A DNA stretch of 64,000 nucleotides from CALODL01 sp942492115 (GTDB taxonomy: Bacteria; Planctomycetota; Phycisphaerae; UBA1845; CAIVHJ01), in NCBI GenBank assembly GCA_942492115.1, contig CALODL010000001.1, forward strand, positions 1-64,000, given 5' to 3'. Positions 1 through 8,672 of this stretch are shown here, piece after piece. A model generated the notes under the pieces. It made no database searches. It saw only the letters and a list, made by a program, of their open reading frames with translations, and had not been told where the DNA came from. The position numbers and the translations under genes were made by a program. Every line of letters begins with the position of its first letter. Positions within the stretch are counted from its first letter, which is position 1.

Positions 1-3000
1 TTGGGTCCTCGCCGCGCAGTGTCACGGCATGGCCGCCCAGGTCGATCAATTCGTTGTACGTACCCGGATGCACGGTGATCGTATCGCCGTCCAGAAGATC
101 CGGGTTGCCCAAGGCTTCCTGGATCGCGCAGAACGGGTCTTGGCCGGTCCCGTTACCAGGATCGCGGCAGTCATCGTCGACATGCCATTCGATGGGCTGA
201 CGCGTGCACATCGGCAACAGGTCACCGCACGCCAGGCCGGCGAAAAACACCCCTCCGCCTGATTCACAAGCATCCCGGGTGGCACCGTCGGTACAGTCCT
301 CCGTCGCCGGGTCGCAGCATGCCCCGGGCGGCCCAACGCAGGTGGTCACATCGGCGCATAGTGTCTCCGGTGTAAAGGTTCCACCATTGCTCTCGCACGT
401 GATGGCGAGGACATCATCCGTACAAATGCCGGTTCCGTCATCACAGCATGCGCCGGGGGTGCCGGGGCCGTAGCATTGAGGATTGAGATCGGCACATGTG
501 GTCAATGGTGTGAAGATGTCGCCGTTGAGGTAGCAGGTCAGGCCTAGCAGATCGTCGATGCATATTCCAATGCCCGTGTCGCAGCACGCCCCGGATACGA
601 CCGTGTAGCACGGCGGGTCCAAATCGTCGCACAGTTGCCCTTCGAGGAAATCACCGCCTATTGCCAGGCAGTCGTCTTCGATCACGCCGTCGGAGCACGT
701 GCCGGTCGTACCATCGCAGCACAAGCCTGTCGGGGGCGGGACACATGGCGGGTTGAGGTTCGAGCACAGAACAGCGGGGGTGAACGTGCCGCCGCTCATA
801 TTGCAGTCGGCAGCGCAGACGTTGTCGCCGCACATGCCGGTTGACGTGTCGCAGCATGCACCAAAGATATCGCTACCACACAACGGGTCGAGTTCTGGGC
901 AGGGCAGGCCCTCGCTCCACACGCCGGTGCAGCTACTTTCGAACGTTTCGTAGCAGGTTCCGGATGTCAGGCAACACGCACCGGTCGGGTCCGGGATACA
1001 CTCGATCTCGTTGCATGGCGTATTGGGAGTGAATTCGCCGTCGAGACTCTCGCAGAGGGAATAGGGAAATGTTGTGCAAGACCCATTGTATTGGCAGCAG
1101 GCGCCCTCAGTTTGAGGATGAATGCACGTGATGTCACCGCATGTGGCGCCGACGGTGAATGTTCCGCCGAGGTTAAAGCATGCCAGGCCGTCAATACTGT
1201 CTGTGCACGTGCCGGTTGCCTCTACGCAGCACGCGCCAGTCTCGGGCCCGAAGCAGGGAGGAGAGAGGTCTTCGCAGAGTGTATTCATCGTGAGAACCCC
1301 CCCTTGGACATCGCAGAGGAAGAGACTGGAGGCATCCTGGCACTCTCCGGTGGCGCCGAGACAACACGCACCGGTGTTACAAGGCGGGTCCAAGTCTGAA
1401 CACAGGGTGCCGGAGGCAAAGAACTGCTCCGGCGGGCAGTCAGCTTGCGGCAAATCGTCACACTGATTGCCATCACAACAAGCCCCGCTAGGGGGGACGC
1501 AAGGCACGTCGTCACAAGACTGATCAACGTAGAATCCGGGAATGTCCAGATCCAGATCGATGCCAATGCCCCAACTCGATACAAAACCGGAATCACCTCC
1601 GGCAAGATCGGTGACCGTCAAGGTCCAGTCGCCCACCGCATCGTGGGCCTCGAAATCCAGCAACCCGCTGCCCGTTTGCCATTCCCCAGACGTGACGAAC
1701 GCGGGTGGTGACTGAATCACCGGAGCACACGCGTCGTCGATGGGGTCGTAGTACTGAGAGCCAGAATCGTCAAATACAACATCCACCACGTTGCCGTCGC
1801 ATAGTCCGCGACCGAGCTGGTCCATGAGCACCACAGTCGTCAGTGCGGGGGGAGGGCTGGTTAGCTCAACGCGCAGGTCGCCTATCCATGTATGCTGAAG
1901 ATCGAGGGCGACACGAATGTTCTGGATGACGCCAATGTCAGGCACGTTGATCGTGAAGTTGGAAACACTGGGTCCGCCGTCGTAGTCAGGAATGGGCGCG
2001 TTGAGCACATCGCTGTAAGGGATATCGCACTCATCGATAGGAATGCCTTCGGAGGCCACACCGTCGTCGCAGGTCAAGCTGTCGAGATGACAGCAGGCCC
2101 CGAGTGGAGGCGGGTTGCAGCCATCTGAAGAGATGGGGTTGTCGATACACCAGGAAAGGTTGTAGTCGCGCACATCCGATTCTGTGTAGGCGGCACCTTC
2201 TATCGTTTGGGCTGACACTTGATCGCCTGGAGGTGCGGTACTCCACAGCCAGGCACAGGTGTCGATTGGTGTGTCGTTCTTGATTTCGATCCAGTAGCAG
2301 GTGCCCGCAGTCAATGCGACGTCCGCATGGGTCGCACTGTAACCATATTCGTCGAGGTCGCCGATGGTGGATGAGATCACTGCTCCAGTCGGTCCTGCGG
2401 TCGTTGGTGTGACCACAAAAGGACCTGCCAGCGTAGTCGTCGTGTCTGGCAGGCCACCAATGTCAGCGTAATAGGTGACGGTGAACGGACTGCCAGTGGG
2501 TGGAGACATACATGCCCCAACTCCTATTTCACACGGCACCCCAGGGGTGGTTTCGCAAGCCGTGCCGCCATCAGCTGTGCACGTCGAGCCCACCGGGCAT
2601 CCGCTTTGCTCACAATCCAGATCAATCGAGCAGCCTACCGGCGCACTGAAGTCGACATAGAATCCCCACCAACAAACTGCGTTGACGCTTCCACTGGCTG
2701 CCGCCGTGAAGTTGTCGACGACTGTGAGTCCGAGCCCCGGACTACTATCGCTGGTCGCCCCGATGATCTGCGCGGCGCCATGTCCGTCCTGGTCGGGCAA
2801 CTGGCACTGTGCCGGATCGCTGCAGGCGCCCTTTCCTCGAGCCTGGCGGCGTGCAGAATCAGCCTCGTGCGGCCGCGGAAACCCCATCTTTCCTTCGGGG
2901 GCCGACAACGTTACCGTCGACCTAACTGTTCCGTTGGTTGCCTTTGTGGGGGACCGCTCCTGTGCGATCGCCCACGATGCGGCCATGAGAACTGCCAAAC

Positions 3001-3043
3001 TGAACATAACAGCGGAGTGAGGGAGCGAACGTGTGCGAACCAT
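1..3043 (-). CDS. Large secreted cysteine-repeat protein with P domain, 3' end missing
   Basis: The frame stays open from the ATG at 3043 to the window edge, so at least 1014 residues are present. A GGAGG ribosome site lies about 9 bases before the ATG. Residues 1-28 form a signal peptide ending AWAIAQ-like. Residues about 360-500 resemble a proprotein-convertase P domain (IGDLRVELTSP and GDWTLTVTDLAGG are typical). About 518-944 hold ten tandem units of roughly 40 residues, each beginning GACC (one GLCC) with six spaced cysteines and ending D-L-x-P-x-C; a degenerate extra unit starts near 313. The tail (VDDDCRDPGNGTGQDPF, then HPGTYNELIDL) matches the start of a right-handed beta-helix of the pectate-lyase/DUF1565 type. 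Such modular proteins are common in Phycisphaerae. A secreted or surface role is inferred; substrate unknown. Confidence 0.85.
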   Translation of the reverse strand, partial: MVRTRSLPHSAVMFSLAVLMAASWAIAQERSPTKATNGTVRSTVTLSAPEGKMGFPRPHEADSARRQARGKGACSDPAQCQLPDQDGHGAAQIIGATSDSSPGLGLTVVDNFTAAASGSVNAVCWWGFYVDFSAPVGCSIDLDCEQSGCPVGSTCTADGGTACETTPGVPCEIGVGACMSPPTGSPFTVTYYADIGGLPDTTTTLAGPFVVTPTTAGPTGAVISSTIGDLDEYGYSATHADVALTAGTCYWIEIKNDTPIDTCAWLWSTAPPGDQVSAQTIEGAAYTESDVRDYNLSWCIDNPISSDGCNPPPLGACCHLDSLTCDDGVASEGIPIDECDIPYSDVLNAPIPDYDGGPSVSNFTINVPDIGVIQNIRVALDLQHTWIGDLRVELTSPPPALTTVVLMDQLGRGLCDGNVVDVVFDDSGSQYYDPIDDACAPVIQSPPAFVTSGEWQTGSGLLDFEAHDAVGDWTLTVTDLAGGDSGFVSSWGIGIDLDLDIPGFYVDQSCDDVPCVPPSGACCDGNQCDDLPQADCPPEQFFASGTLCSDLDPPCNTGACCLGATGECQDASSLFLCDVQGGVLTMNTLCEDLSPPCFGPETGACCVEATGTCTDSIDGLACFNLGGTFTVGATCGDITCIHPQTEGACCQYNGSCTTFPYSLCESLDGEFTPNTPCNEIECIPDPTGACCLTSGTCYETFESSCTGVWSEGLPCPELDPLCGSDIFGACCDTSTGMCGDNVCAADCNMSGGTFTPAVLCSNLNPPCVPPPTGLCCDGTTGTCSDGVIEDDCLAIGGDFLEGQLCDDLDPPCYTVVSGACCDTGIGICIDDLLGLTCYLNGDIFTPLTTCADLNPQCYGPGTPGACCDDGTGICTDDVLAITCESNGGTFTPETLCADVTTCVGPPGACCDPATEDCTDGATRDACESGGGVFFAGLACGDLLPMCTRQPIEWHVDDDCRDPGNGTGQDPFCAIQEALGNPDLLDGDTITVHPGTYNELIDLGGHAVTLRGEDP

Positions 3044-3404
3044 GGGCTGTGCCTCCAGGACGTAAATTAAGTTTCGCTACAGACCGTGAGTGGATGTGGA
3101 CGGTGGCAGCGAGCCCCCGTCTCCAGTCTGACTAGTCGCGCGAGGATGTGGCGCTAACGCGAATTCTTGGTGCTTTTTTTGAGGAGGGGCGGAAGTACAG
3201 TCGACGCCGACGCGTAGAACTCAGCGAAATAGATGAATGAGTCCTTGAATCCACAGTTGGGCGTGGCGGTAAGGTCAATTGCCGTTGTGGACGAGGCGAG
3301 AGGAGGAGGGAATACCTGGAGCATCGCTGACGAGGGCATCGCAGTCCAGCGACGACACAGGCGCCCGGCCTTCATGCGGCAATGAGGGATTGATCACTGG
3401 GGGC
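3044..3404. other. Intergenic stretch between infA and the secreted repeat protein
   Basis: This 361-base stretch holds the 5' leader of the repeat-protein gene (GGAGG near 3052) and no convincing gene. A 73-residue frame on the minus strand inside it (3154-3375) has no ribosome site and unremarkable composition. I saw no clear terminator or promoter. Confidence 0.5.
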
Positions 3405-3632
3405 TTAACGATTGCGGTAGATGATGCGCCCGCGCTTGAGGTCGTAGGGGGACAGTTCGACCAGCACGGTATCGCCGGGGAGGATGCGGACGAAATGCTT
3501 GCGCATCTTGCCCGATATGGTCGCGAGGACCTCGAGCTTGTTGTCCTGCATCGCGCATTCGACCTGGAACATCGTATTGGGCAGGGCCTTGACGACTGTT
3601 CCCTCAACTTGGATGGCATTGGCTTTGGCCAT
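3405..3632 (-). CDS. infA: Translation initiation factor IF-1
   Basis: This 75-residue protein is a full-length IF-1. It is a single OB-fold (S1-like) cytoplasmic protein that binds the A site of the 30S subunit during initiation. Diagnostic segments are the EGTVVKALPNTMFQVE first strand, the GKMRKHFVRILPGDTV middle and the YDLKRGRIIYR C-terminus, all standard for the family. The gene begins 35 bases after the end of pyrE on the same strand and is probably co-transcribed with purB and pyrE. The Shine-Dalgarno before the ATG is weak, which is not unusual in this lineage. Nothing is missing or truncated. Confidence 0.97.
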   Translation of the reverse strand: MAKANAIQVEGTVVKALPNTMFQVECAMQDNKLEVLATISGKMRKHFVRILPGDTVLVELSPYDLKRGRIIYRNR

Positions 3633-3667
3633 GAGCGGAATATGTTAGCAGAACCCGGGGCCCGTGG

Positions 3668-4195
3668 CTATTGCCCGGCGATGCCCAGATCCTCGCGGGT
3701 GCACAGGGCGTGGAAGTCGAAGCCGGCCGCCGTGATGTTCTCACGGGCGCCCTCCAGGCGATCGATGACGGCCACGATCCGCTCGACGTGGGCGCCACGT
3801 TCTGTGAGGAGTTTGGCTGCCTCGAGGACCTGACCCCCGGTCGTGGCGATGTCTTCGACCAGCAGAATGTGGTCATTGTCGTTGAGAAGGCCCTCGAAGG
3901 CGTTCGATGTGCCGTAGTCCTTCCTTGCGTTGCGGACGATGATGAATGGCAGACTGCTGGCCATCGAGGTCGCCGCGGCCAGGGCCACGCCGCCTAATTC
4001 TGCACCGGCGATGCGCGTGGTGGTCGACTGGACGTGTTGGGTGAAGGCGCGCCCGAGGGCTGCCAGGATGTCCGGCTGGGTTTCGAAGCGGTACTTGTCG
4101 AGATAGTAGGTGCTTTTCTTGCCTGAGCGGAGGGTGAAATCCCCTTCGAGGTAGGCGGTCTCACGAATGCGCTGCAGCAGGGTTTTGCGGTCCAT
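3668..4195 (-). CDS. pyrE: Orotate phosphoribosyltransferase
   Basis: The 175-residue product matches PyrE, which converts orotate and PRPP to orotidine 5'-phosphate in cytosolic pyrimidine synthesis. The PRPP-binding signature LLVEDIATTGG lies at residues 111-121, and the N-terminal GDFTLRSGKKSTYYLDKY segment is typical of bacterial PyrE. The gene starts 8 bases after the purB stop codon on the same strand and is followed by infA, so purB-pyrE-infA reads as one transcription unit. Length is slightly short but within the family range. The ATG at 4195 follows an AGGA at a plausible distance. Confidence 0.95.
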   Translation of the reverse strand: MDRKTLLQRIRETAYLEGDFTLRSGKKSTYYLDKYRFETQPDILAALGRAFTQHVQSTTTRIAGAELGGVALAAATSMASSLPFIIVRNARKDYGTSNAFEGLLNDNDHILLVEDIATTGGQVLEAAKLLTERGAHVERIVAVIDRLEGARENITAAGFDFHALCTREDLGIAGQ

Positions 4196-4203
4196 CGGGG
4201 ATC

Positions 4204-5641
4204 CTAAACGGTGAGGTCGGCCCGTTTCCCGAGCGACCTCGGGTAACGCCGACGGATGGGGTCCACCACGAAGCGGACGAAATCCCGGGTCTGGCGCGGT
4301 GCCAGCCCGACATATTGGGTCGGATTGAGGACGTTTTCCAAACTAATCGTCGCGAACGCCTCGTCAGCAGCAAGGCGGTCCATCAGGTCGTTGGCTCGTC
4401 CGTGTTGTTTCACCTGACGTGTGGCCGCGTGCGAATGACGCCGAATTCGTTCGTGCAGCGCCTGGCGATCACCACCTGACTTGACTGCGGCCATGAGTAT
4501 GTTCTCGGTGGCCATGAAGGGGAGCTCCGCGGAGATGCGCGACGCAATGACCTGCGGGTAGACCGCCAGATGGGGAACGACATCGGCCATGATCCGCAAC
4601 ATGCCATCCGTGGCCAGGAACGCCTCCGGAACACTCACTCGGCTGTTTGCAGAATCATCCAGGGTCCGCTCGAACCACTGCTCGGCAGCGGTCGACAGTG
4701 GCGATGAGGCCAGCGACATGACGAAGCGTGCCAGCCCGGTCGCTCTCTCGCAACGCATGGGGTTGCGTTTGTAGGCCATTGCGCTGGAACCCACCTGTTT
4801 GCTGCCGAATGGTTCTTCGATCTCACGTAGATTGGACAACAAACGAATGTCGTTGGAGAACTTGTGCACGCTGGTGGCGATTCCGGCCAGAACGTGGAGG
4901 ACGGCGGCATCGACCTTTCGCGAGCAGGTTTGCCCCACGACCGGGTAACTCTTCTTGAACTCCAAGCTTGCGGCCACGAGACGCTCCAGTCTGCGGAGCA
5001 GCGGATGCGTTGCCGTCGAACAGTTCCAGAAAGCTGGCTTGCGTACCTGTCGCACCGCGAGCGCCCCGGAAATAGAGGTGATCAAGTTCGAACTCGAGCC
5101 GCTCGAGATCCATGACGAAGTCGTAGCACCACAGGGCTGCACGTTTACCCACAGTGGTCAATTGGGCGGGCTGGAAGTGGGTGAAGCCCAGTGTGGGAAG
5201 GTCGGCGTGGTACGCCGCGAATGTCCCGAGGTGGTCAATCACGGTCACCAGCCAATCACGGATCGCGAACATGGCTTCGCGCAGGATGATCAAATCGGAA
5301 TTGTCGACAACAAAGGCGCTGGTTGCTCCAAGATGGATAATGGGTCTGGCCAACGGGGCGGCATCGCCGAATGCGTGGACATGCGCCATGACGTCGTGGC
5401 GCAGGTCTTTCTCGTAGCGCGCCGCCGCCTTGAAGTCGATGTTGGGGGCCATGCGTTTCATCTGAGCGACCTGCCGCGCGGTGATTTTGAGCCCAAGTTC
5501 GCGCTGGGTCTCGGCCAGAGCAATCCACAGACGCCGCCAGGTCAGAATTCGCTTTTGCGCCCCAAAGAGTTCGGCCATGTGCCGCGTCGCATTGCGGGTG
5601 ACCAGTGGTGATTCGTAGACGTTCAGCTTATCTGCAGCCAT
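4204..5641 (-). CDS. purB: Adenylosuccinate lyase, interrupted by a frame break
   Basis: Two overlapping frames together make one PurB of about 478 residues. The first (5641 down to about 5010) carries the N-terminal lyase domain with HLGATSAFVVDN, GFTHFQPAQLTTVGKRA and GTQASFLELFDGN. The second (from about 5007 to 4204) continues with LERLVAASLEF, the fumarase-superfamily signature GSSAMAYKRNPMRCER-like, and the C-terminus. Removing one G at about position 5008 joins them as DGN-HPLLRRLERLV, exactly what the family shows. PurB makes AMP from adenylosuccinate and also acts on SAICAR in purine synthesis. The gene heads the purB-pyrE-infA unit. The break is either a consensus error or an inactivating mutation; error is more likely because the gene is essential in most bacteria. 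Confidence 0.9.
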
Positions 5642-5712
5642 GCCGGTATCTTACGCGCCGGGGCCACCACGCGGGAGCCCGACAGAACCGCGCGAGAACG
5701 ATTGTTCCATGG

Positions 5713-5856
5713 AAAAGGGCTCCTGACCCCGTTTCCGGATGCAACCTCTTTGGGGCCAATTGCCTTGTCCGGAAGACGGCATAGCTGGAAGCGGCTCATG
5801 TCGTAAAGCCCAGGGCAGTAAACGGTTATGGTGCAAAAGGGCTCCTGACCCCTTTT
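5713..5856. repeat. Direct pair of an 18-base REP-like palindromic unit
   Basis: The sequence AAAAGGGCTCCTGACCCC occurs at 5713-5730 and again, identical and in the same orientation, at 5835-5852. In the second copy the following T-run gives an inverted repeat, AAAAGGG...CCCTTTT, with an 8-base loop. The 240-base gap between purB and the sigma-factor gene holds these and no gene. Similar repeats in other bacteria accompany REP-associated tyrosine transposases; none is present here, so mobilisation in trans is an inference. Confidence 0.55.
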
Positions 5857-5955
5857 TGTCGTGGATGTTGTTGGGGCGCATTGGGGGAGGGTGTGAGAAC
5901 ATTCGTGGGAGTTTGTAAATCCCGCGCATGGGTCGGGAGGGGTATAAGGCGTTTA

Positions 5956-6591
5956 ATGAACACAGAACCGGAACCTAGCAATCAGAGGACCGCGATGTCG
6001 TCGTCAACCTGCTCGATGGTCGTCCCCGTGTCTGCTGAGGCGGACGACGCGGCGGTTGTCCGACGTACACGCGTCGAGTCGGTCTTTGATCAGTGCAGCA
6101 CTTCGCTGTATCGCTTTTTTGCCATGCGGGTTGGCCACGGCGCGTTGGCGGATGATCTGATGCAGCAATTGTGGTTGCAGGCGTGCAAGGCACCGGTGGC
6201 GATACCGGCCGACGAATTGGAATTCTGGCTGCGGCGCGTAGCGAAGAATCTATTGAACGACCACTGGCGACGGGTGAGCCGTCGACCGCAGCACGTGGCG
6301 CTCGAGAATCCACGGATTTCCGGAGAACTGGCATCGACCATCGATGCCGGACAGTTGCCCGACGAAATGCTTCAACGCCGCGAGGTCGTGGATCAGCTGA
6401 CTCTGGCATTGACCGAATTGCCCAGCGTCGATCAGGAACTCATCGTCATGCACTACCATCAAGACCGCAGTTTTCAAGAAATGGGTGAACTCCTGGGCAT
6501 TTCAGAGCGTGCAGTCGAGGGGCGCATGTATCGTGCACGCCAGAAACTCAGGCAAGTGCTCGCCGATCGGGGCTTGGAGAGTCCACAATGA
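5956..6591 (+). CDS. ECF-type RNA polymerase sigma factor
   Basis: The product has the two-domain layout of an extracytoplasmic-function sigma factor. Region 2 is seen in the YRFFAMRVGHGALADDLMQQ segment, which recalls the usual G-x-x-x-D-A-E-D-L-x-Q helix. Region 4 is the HTH around FQEMGELLGISERAVEGRMY followed by RARQKLRQVL. I place the start at the ATG at 5956; the frame is open upstream to 5881 but those residues are not family-like. An ATG at 5995 is also possible. The stop overlaps the start of the next gene by 4 bases (ATGA type), so the sigma factor and its membrane partner are translationally coupled. The regulated stimulus cannot be read from sequence. Confidence 0.85.
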   Translation: MNTEPEPSNQRTAMSSSTCSMVVPVSAEADDAAVVRRTRVESVFDQCSTSLYRFFAMRVGHGALADDLMQQLWLQACKAPVAIPADELEFWLRRVAKNLLNDHWRRVSRRPQHVALENPRISGELASTIDAGQLPDEMLQRREVVDQLTLALTELPSVDQELIVMHYHQDRSFQEMGELLGISERAVEGRMYRARQKLRQVLADRGLESPQ

Positions 6592-7713
6592 CGGACAAAT
6601 ACACTGATGATCACGACCGACAATGGGATGACGCACTGCGGCGCTTTGCCCCTTTGATGGATGTTCCTGAGCCGTCCACATTGCAGCAGGCGCGCTGGAA
6701 ACAGCGCCGGAGCAGCAGGCGTGGCGGCACGTTTTTCAAGATTCTGTCCGGTTCAGGGGCGCTGGCCGCAGCCATTGTATTGGCTGTTGTAATCACCATG
6801 AACGCGACTGCGCGTCCGCTGTCTGCGCGGGTGATCTTTGATGATTTGCGGGCGGCGATGAACGGCTCGATGCTGTTGACCTTCGACAATATCGATATCG
6901 ATTTTTCGCGACTGAACTATCGTCACACCGATCGGCGTGTCACATTCGATGGTCAGATTTTTGCTGACGCCATCCAGCAGCTGCCGAGCGTACATCGAGC
7001 TCGAACTGCAAGCCAATGCGATCAATGGCGACCATCCCGAAGTCGATTTTCACATTGTCGCTTCGGCGGTGCCCAACGAAGAGTGGGGTTACGTGCGTGT
7101 CAATGAAATGCCCGAGGCCTTTCTCGACATCAACCCGCGCTTGCGCGTGCTGTCGGAGTTGTCTCGTCGCGGTTTGTATCTCGATATGGCCGGGATGCTC
7201 GAGGACCGCTTGAGCGACGGGGGTATTCCTGATTTTGGTCTTGGCGACGTACTCAAGCTGCGCGATCGGATAGGTACGGATCGCCTGCTGCGTTTTGTGC
7301 AAGACTATGCACAGGATGCCACACCCGAGGTGCGGCAAGACGGTTTGGTCGTTTTGACGGCCAGTGGTTTTTACGATCGCCTGGTGAAATCAAAGGTCAT
7401 CGAAGGCCTGGGGCCCCGTCTGCAGGTGTTCATCCGTGAGATTATCAAAGATGTTGAGCTCGAGATTGCCTATAGCATTGAAGACGGCGTTCAGTGGGTT
7501 CGCATCAAACACTTCGGTCATGCCGATGGGACGATCATGCTGCAGTTGGCCAATCTGGAGTTCGACGAGCAGTTGCTCGCCAAACAATACCATTACGGAT
7601 TGCGGCAAGCGCCCGAACTGAATCTACGGAGACTGCGTTCGGCAGGGAGTTTCTTGGGCGGCTTGGTGACGTCCATCGGCGTCCAGTCATCTGACGGGAA
7701 CGATGACCAATAG
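6588..7713 (+). CDS. Probable membrane anti-sigma partner, interrupted by a frame break
   Basis: The first frame (6588 on) encodes an Arg-rich cytoplasmic N-terminus, a membrane helix at residues about 50-71 (GALAAAIVLAVVITMNAT) and the start of an exported domain up to FDGQIFADAIQQLPS. The second frame continues with YIELELQANAINGDHPEVDF and runs to 7713. Dropping one base near 6990 joins them smoothly, giving about 374 residues. The 4-base overlap with the upstream sigma gene and the topology suggest an anti-sigma regulator, though I recognise no named anti-sigma domain. The exported part is unassigned; it contains repeated acidic and aromatic strands. The break may be a consensus error. 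Confidence 0.65.
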
Positions 7714-7717
7714 CCAT

Positions 7718-7969
7718 CTACCGGAGCAGCGCTACGGCCGCGGTAATCAACGCGGCGCTGACCCCTACGATCGACACCCACAACTGCCACCGCCTGATCG
7801 TGAGTTGTTTCTCGGCGGCCTGCGCCGAACGCTCCGCAGCGGCGTTTGGGACGGGCGTTGGTGTGGCGACTTGCTTGGCGGCGGCCACGTCCGATTCGGC
7901 CTTGGCCATTTTCTTGATTGCTTTGGCTTCGGCCTTGGCAGCTTTCTTGTCAACTTTGCCCTGGTCCAT
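7718..7969 (-). CDS. Small Lys/Ala-rich protein with C-terminal membrane helix
   Basis: This 83-residue product starts with a highly charged, Ala/Lys-rich helix (residues 1-33, likely coiled coil), then a Pro-rich linker (TPTPVPN), a second helix, and ends with one membrane segment (LWVSIVGVSAALITAAVALLR). It would sit in the inner membrane with the charged part in the cytoplasm. It lies 41 bases downstream of the CII-like HTH gene on the same strand, so the two are probably co-transcribed. I do not recognise a family. Its tail abuts the convergent anti-sigma gene, with only 4 bases between them. Confidence 0.65.
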   Translation of the reverse strand: MDQGKVDKKAAKAEAKAIKKMAKAESDVAAAKQVATPTPVPNAAAERSAQAAEKQLTIRRWQLWVSIVGVSAALITAAVALLR

Positions 7970-8010
7970 GAGTGTTCGAACCCTGCTTTTCGAGTGCCCA
8001 CATCCCGACT

Positions 8011-8487
8011 CTACGCGGCCTCCTCGTCAACGTAGCAACCATTCTCACAAGCGAGCACGAAGCCCTCGGCGTTACTTTTGAGCATTTCCCATTTGTGACG
8101 AATGAGGTCGGCCTCTTTGGATTCGATCTGGCCGTCATCTTCGATGCTGCGCGTGACGGTCGAGAGTAACTCACTGAACTCCTGTACGAGTTGTTGCGTA
8201 CTCTTGAGTAACTCGGTTTCGTTGTGACCACCATGAGGCTGGGGGTTACGGACGTAGAACCCATTGGCCTCGTGACACAACCAGCCCACGACCGCTTTGT
8301 CCTCCGTTGCTGTGACGATCTCGGCGAGGCGGTCGAGGGGATTGCGCGCCCCACTGGCCTCCGGGTCTTCGCGTGGTGACTCCTGGCACCACTTGTAGAC
8401 CATGGCGGGCGACAGCTTCAGTTTGCTCGCGAGCGCTTTGACACCGATATTATCCGCCGCGGCCTTGAGGACTTCCCAGGACTTCAT
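8011..8487 (-). CDS. CII-like helix-turn-helix protein
   Basis: The 158-residue protein begins MKSWEVLKAAADNIGVKALA, followed by KLKLSPAMVYKWCQE, a helix-turn-helix resembling the phage regulatory CP76/CII family (PF06892). The rest is helical and acidic, with a possible oligomerisation segment (LLKSTQQLVQEFSELLSTV). I chose the ATG at 8487 because GAGGAG lies 6 bases upstream; a start at 8508 would place that site inside the gene. No other phage gene is nearby, so this is a domesticated or stand-alone regulator. It likely controls itself and the small membrane protein downstream, but that is inference. Confidence 0.7.
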   Translation of the reverse strand: MKSWEVLKAAADNIGVKALASKLKLSPAMVYKWCQESPREDPEASGARNPLDRLAEIVTATEDKAVVGWLCHEANGFYVRNPQPHGGHNETELLKSTQQLVQEFSELLSTVTRSIEDDGQIESKEADLIRHKWEMLKSNAEGFVLACENGCYVDEEAA

Positions 8488-8672
8488 GATCGTCTCCTCA
8501 TCCTGCAATTGGGGCAGTTCCTGTATACCCCGTGAGCACGTCCATACCGAGTATAAACTGGTTCGAGCATTCTAAGTGCTGCATTTCATAATTCTGTGCC
8601 TTCAAAGCAGGAGTAAGTGAGGTTTCCCTGGACACCCTTTCCCCGCGGACGGCTCGCGATTATGGTGGCGCA

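Noticed and set aside
1..1500. Tandem repeat at DNA level, considered as a CRISPR array
   Set aside because: Units are about 120 bases, imperfect, in frame and coding for cysteine repeats.
3154..3375. Minus-strand frame of 73 residues in the gap after infA
   Set aside because: No ribosome site, no family-like composition, and it lies in the leader of the large repeat gene.
5651..5929. 92-residue minus-strand frame over the REP-like repeats
   Set aside because: Its sequence is only the translation of the repeat units; no start signal.
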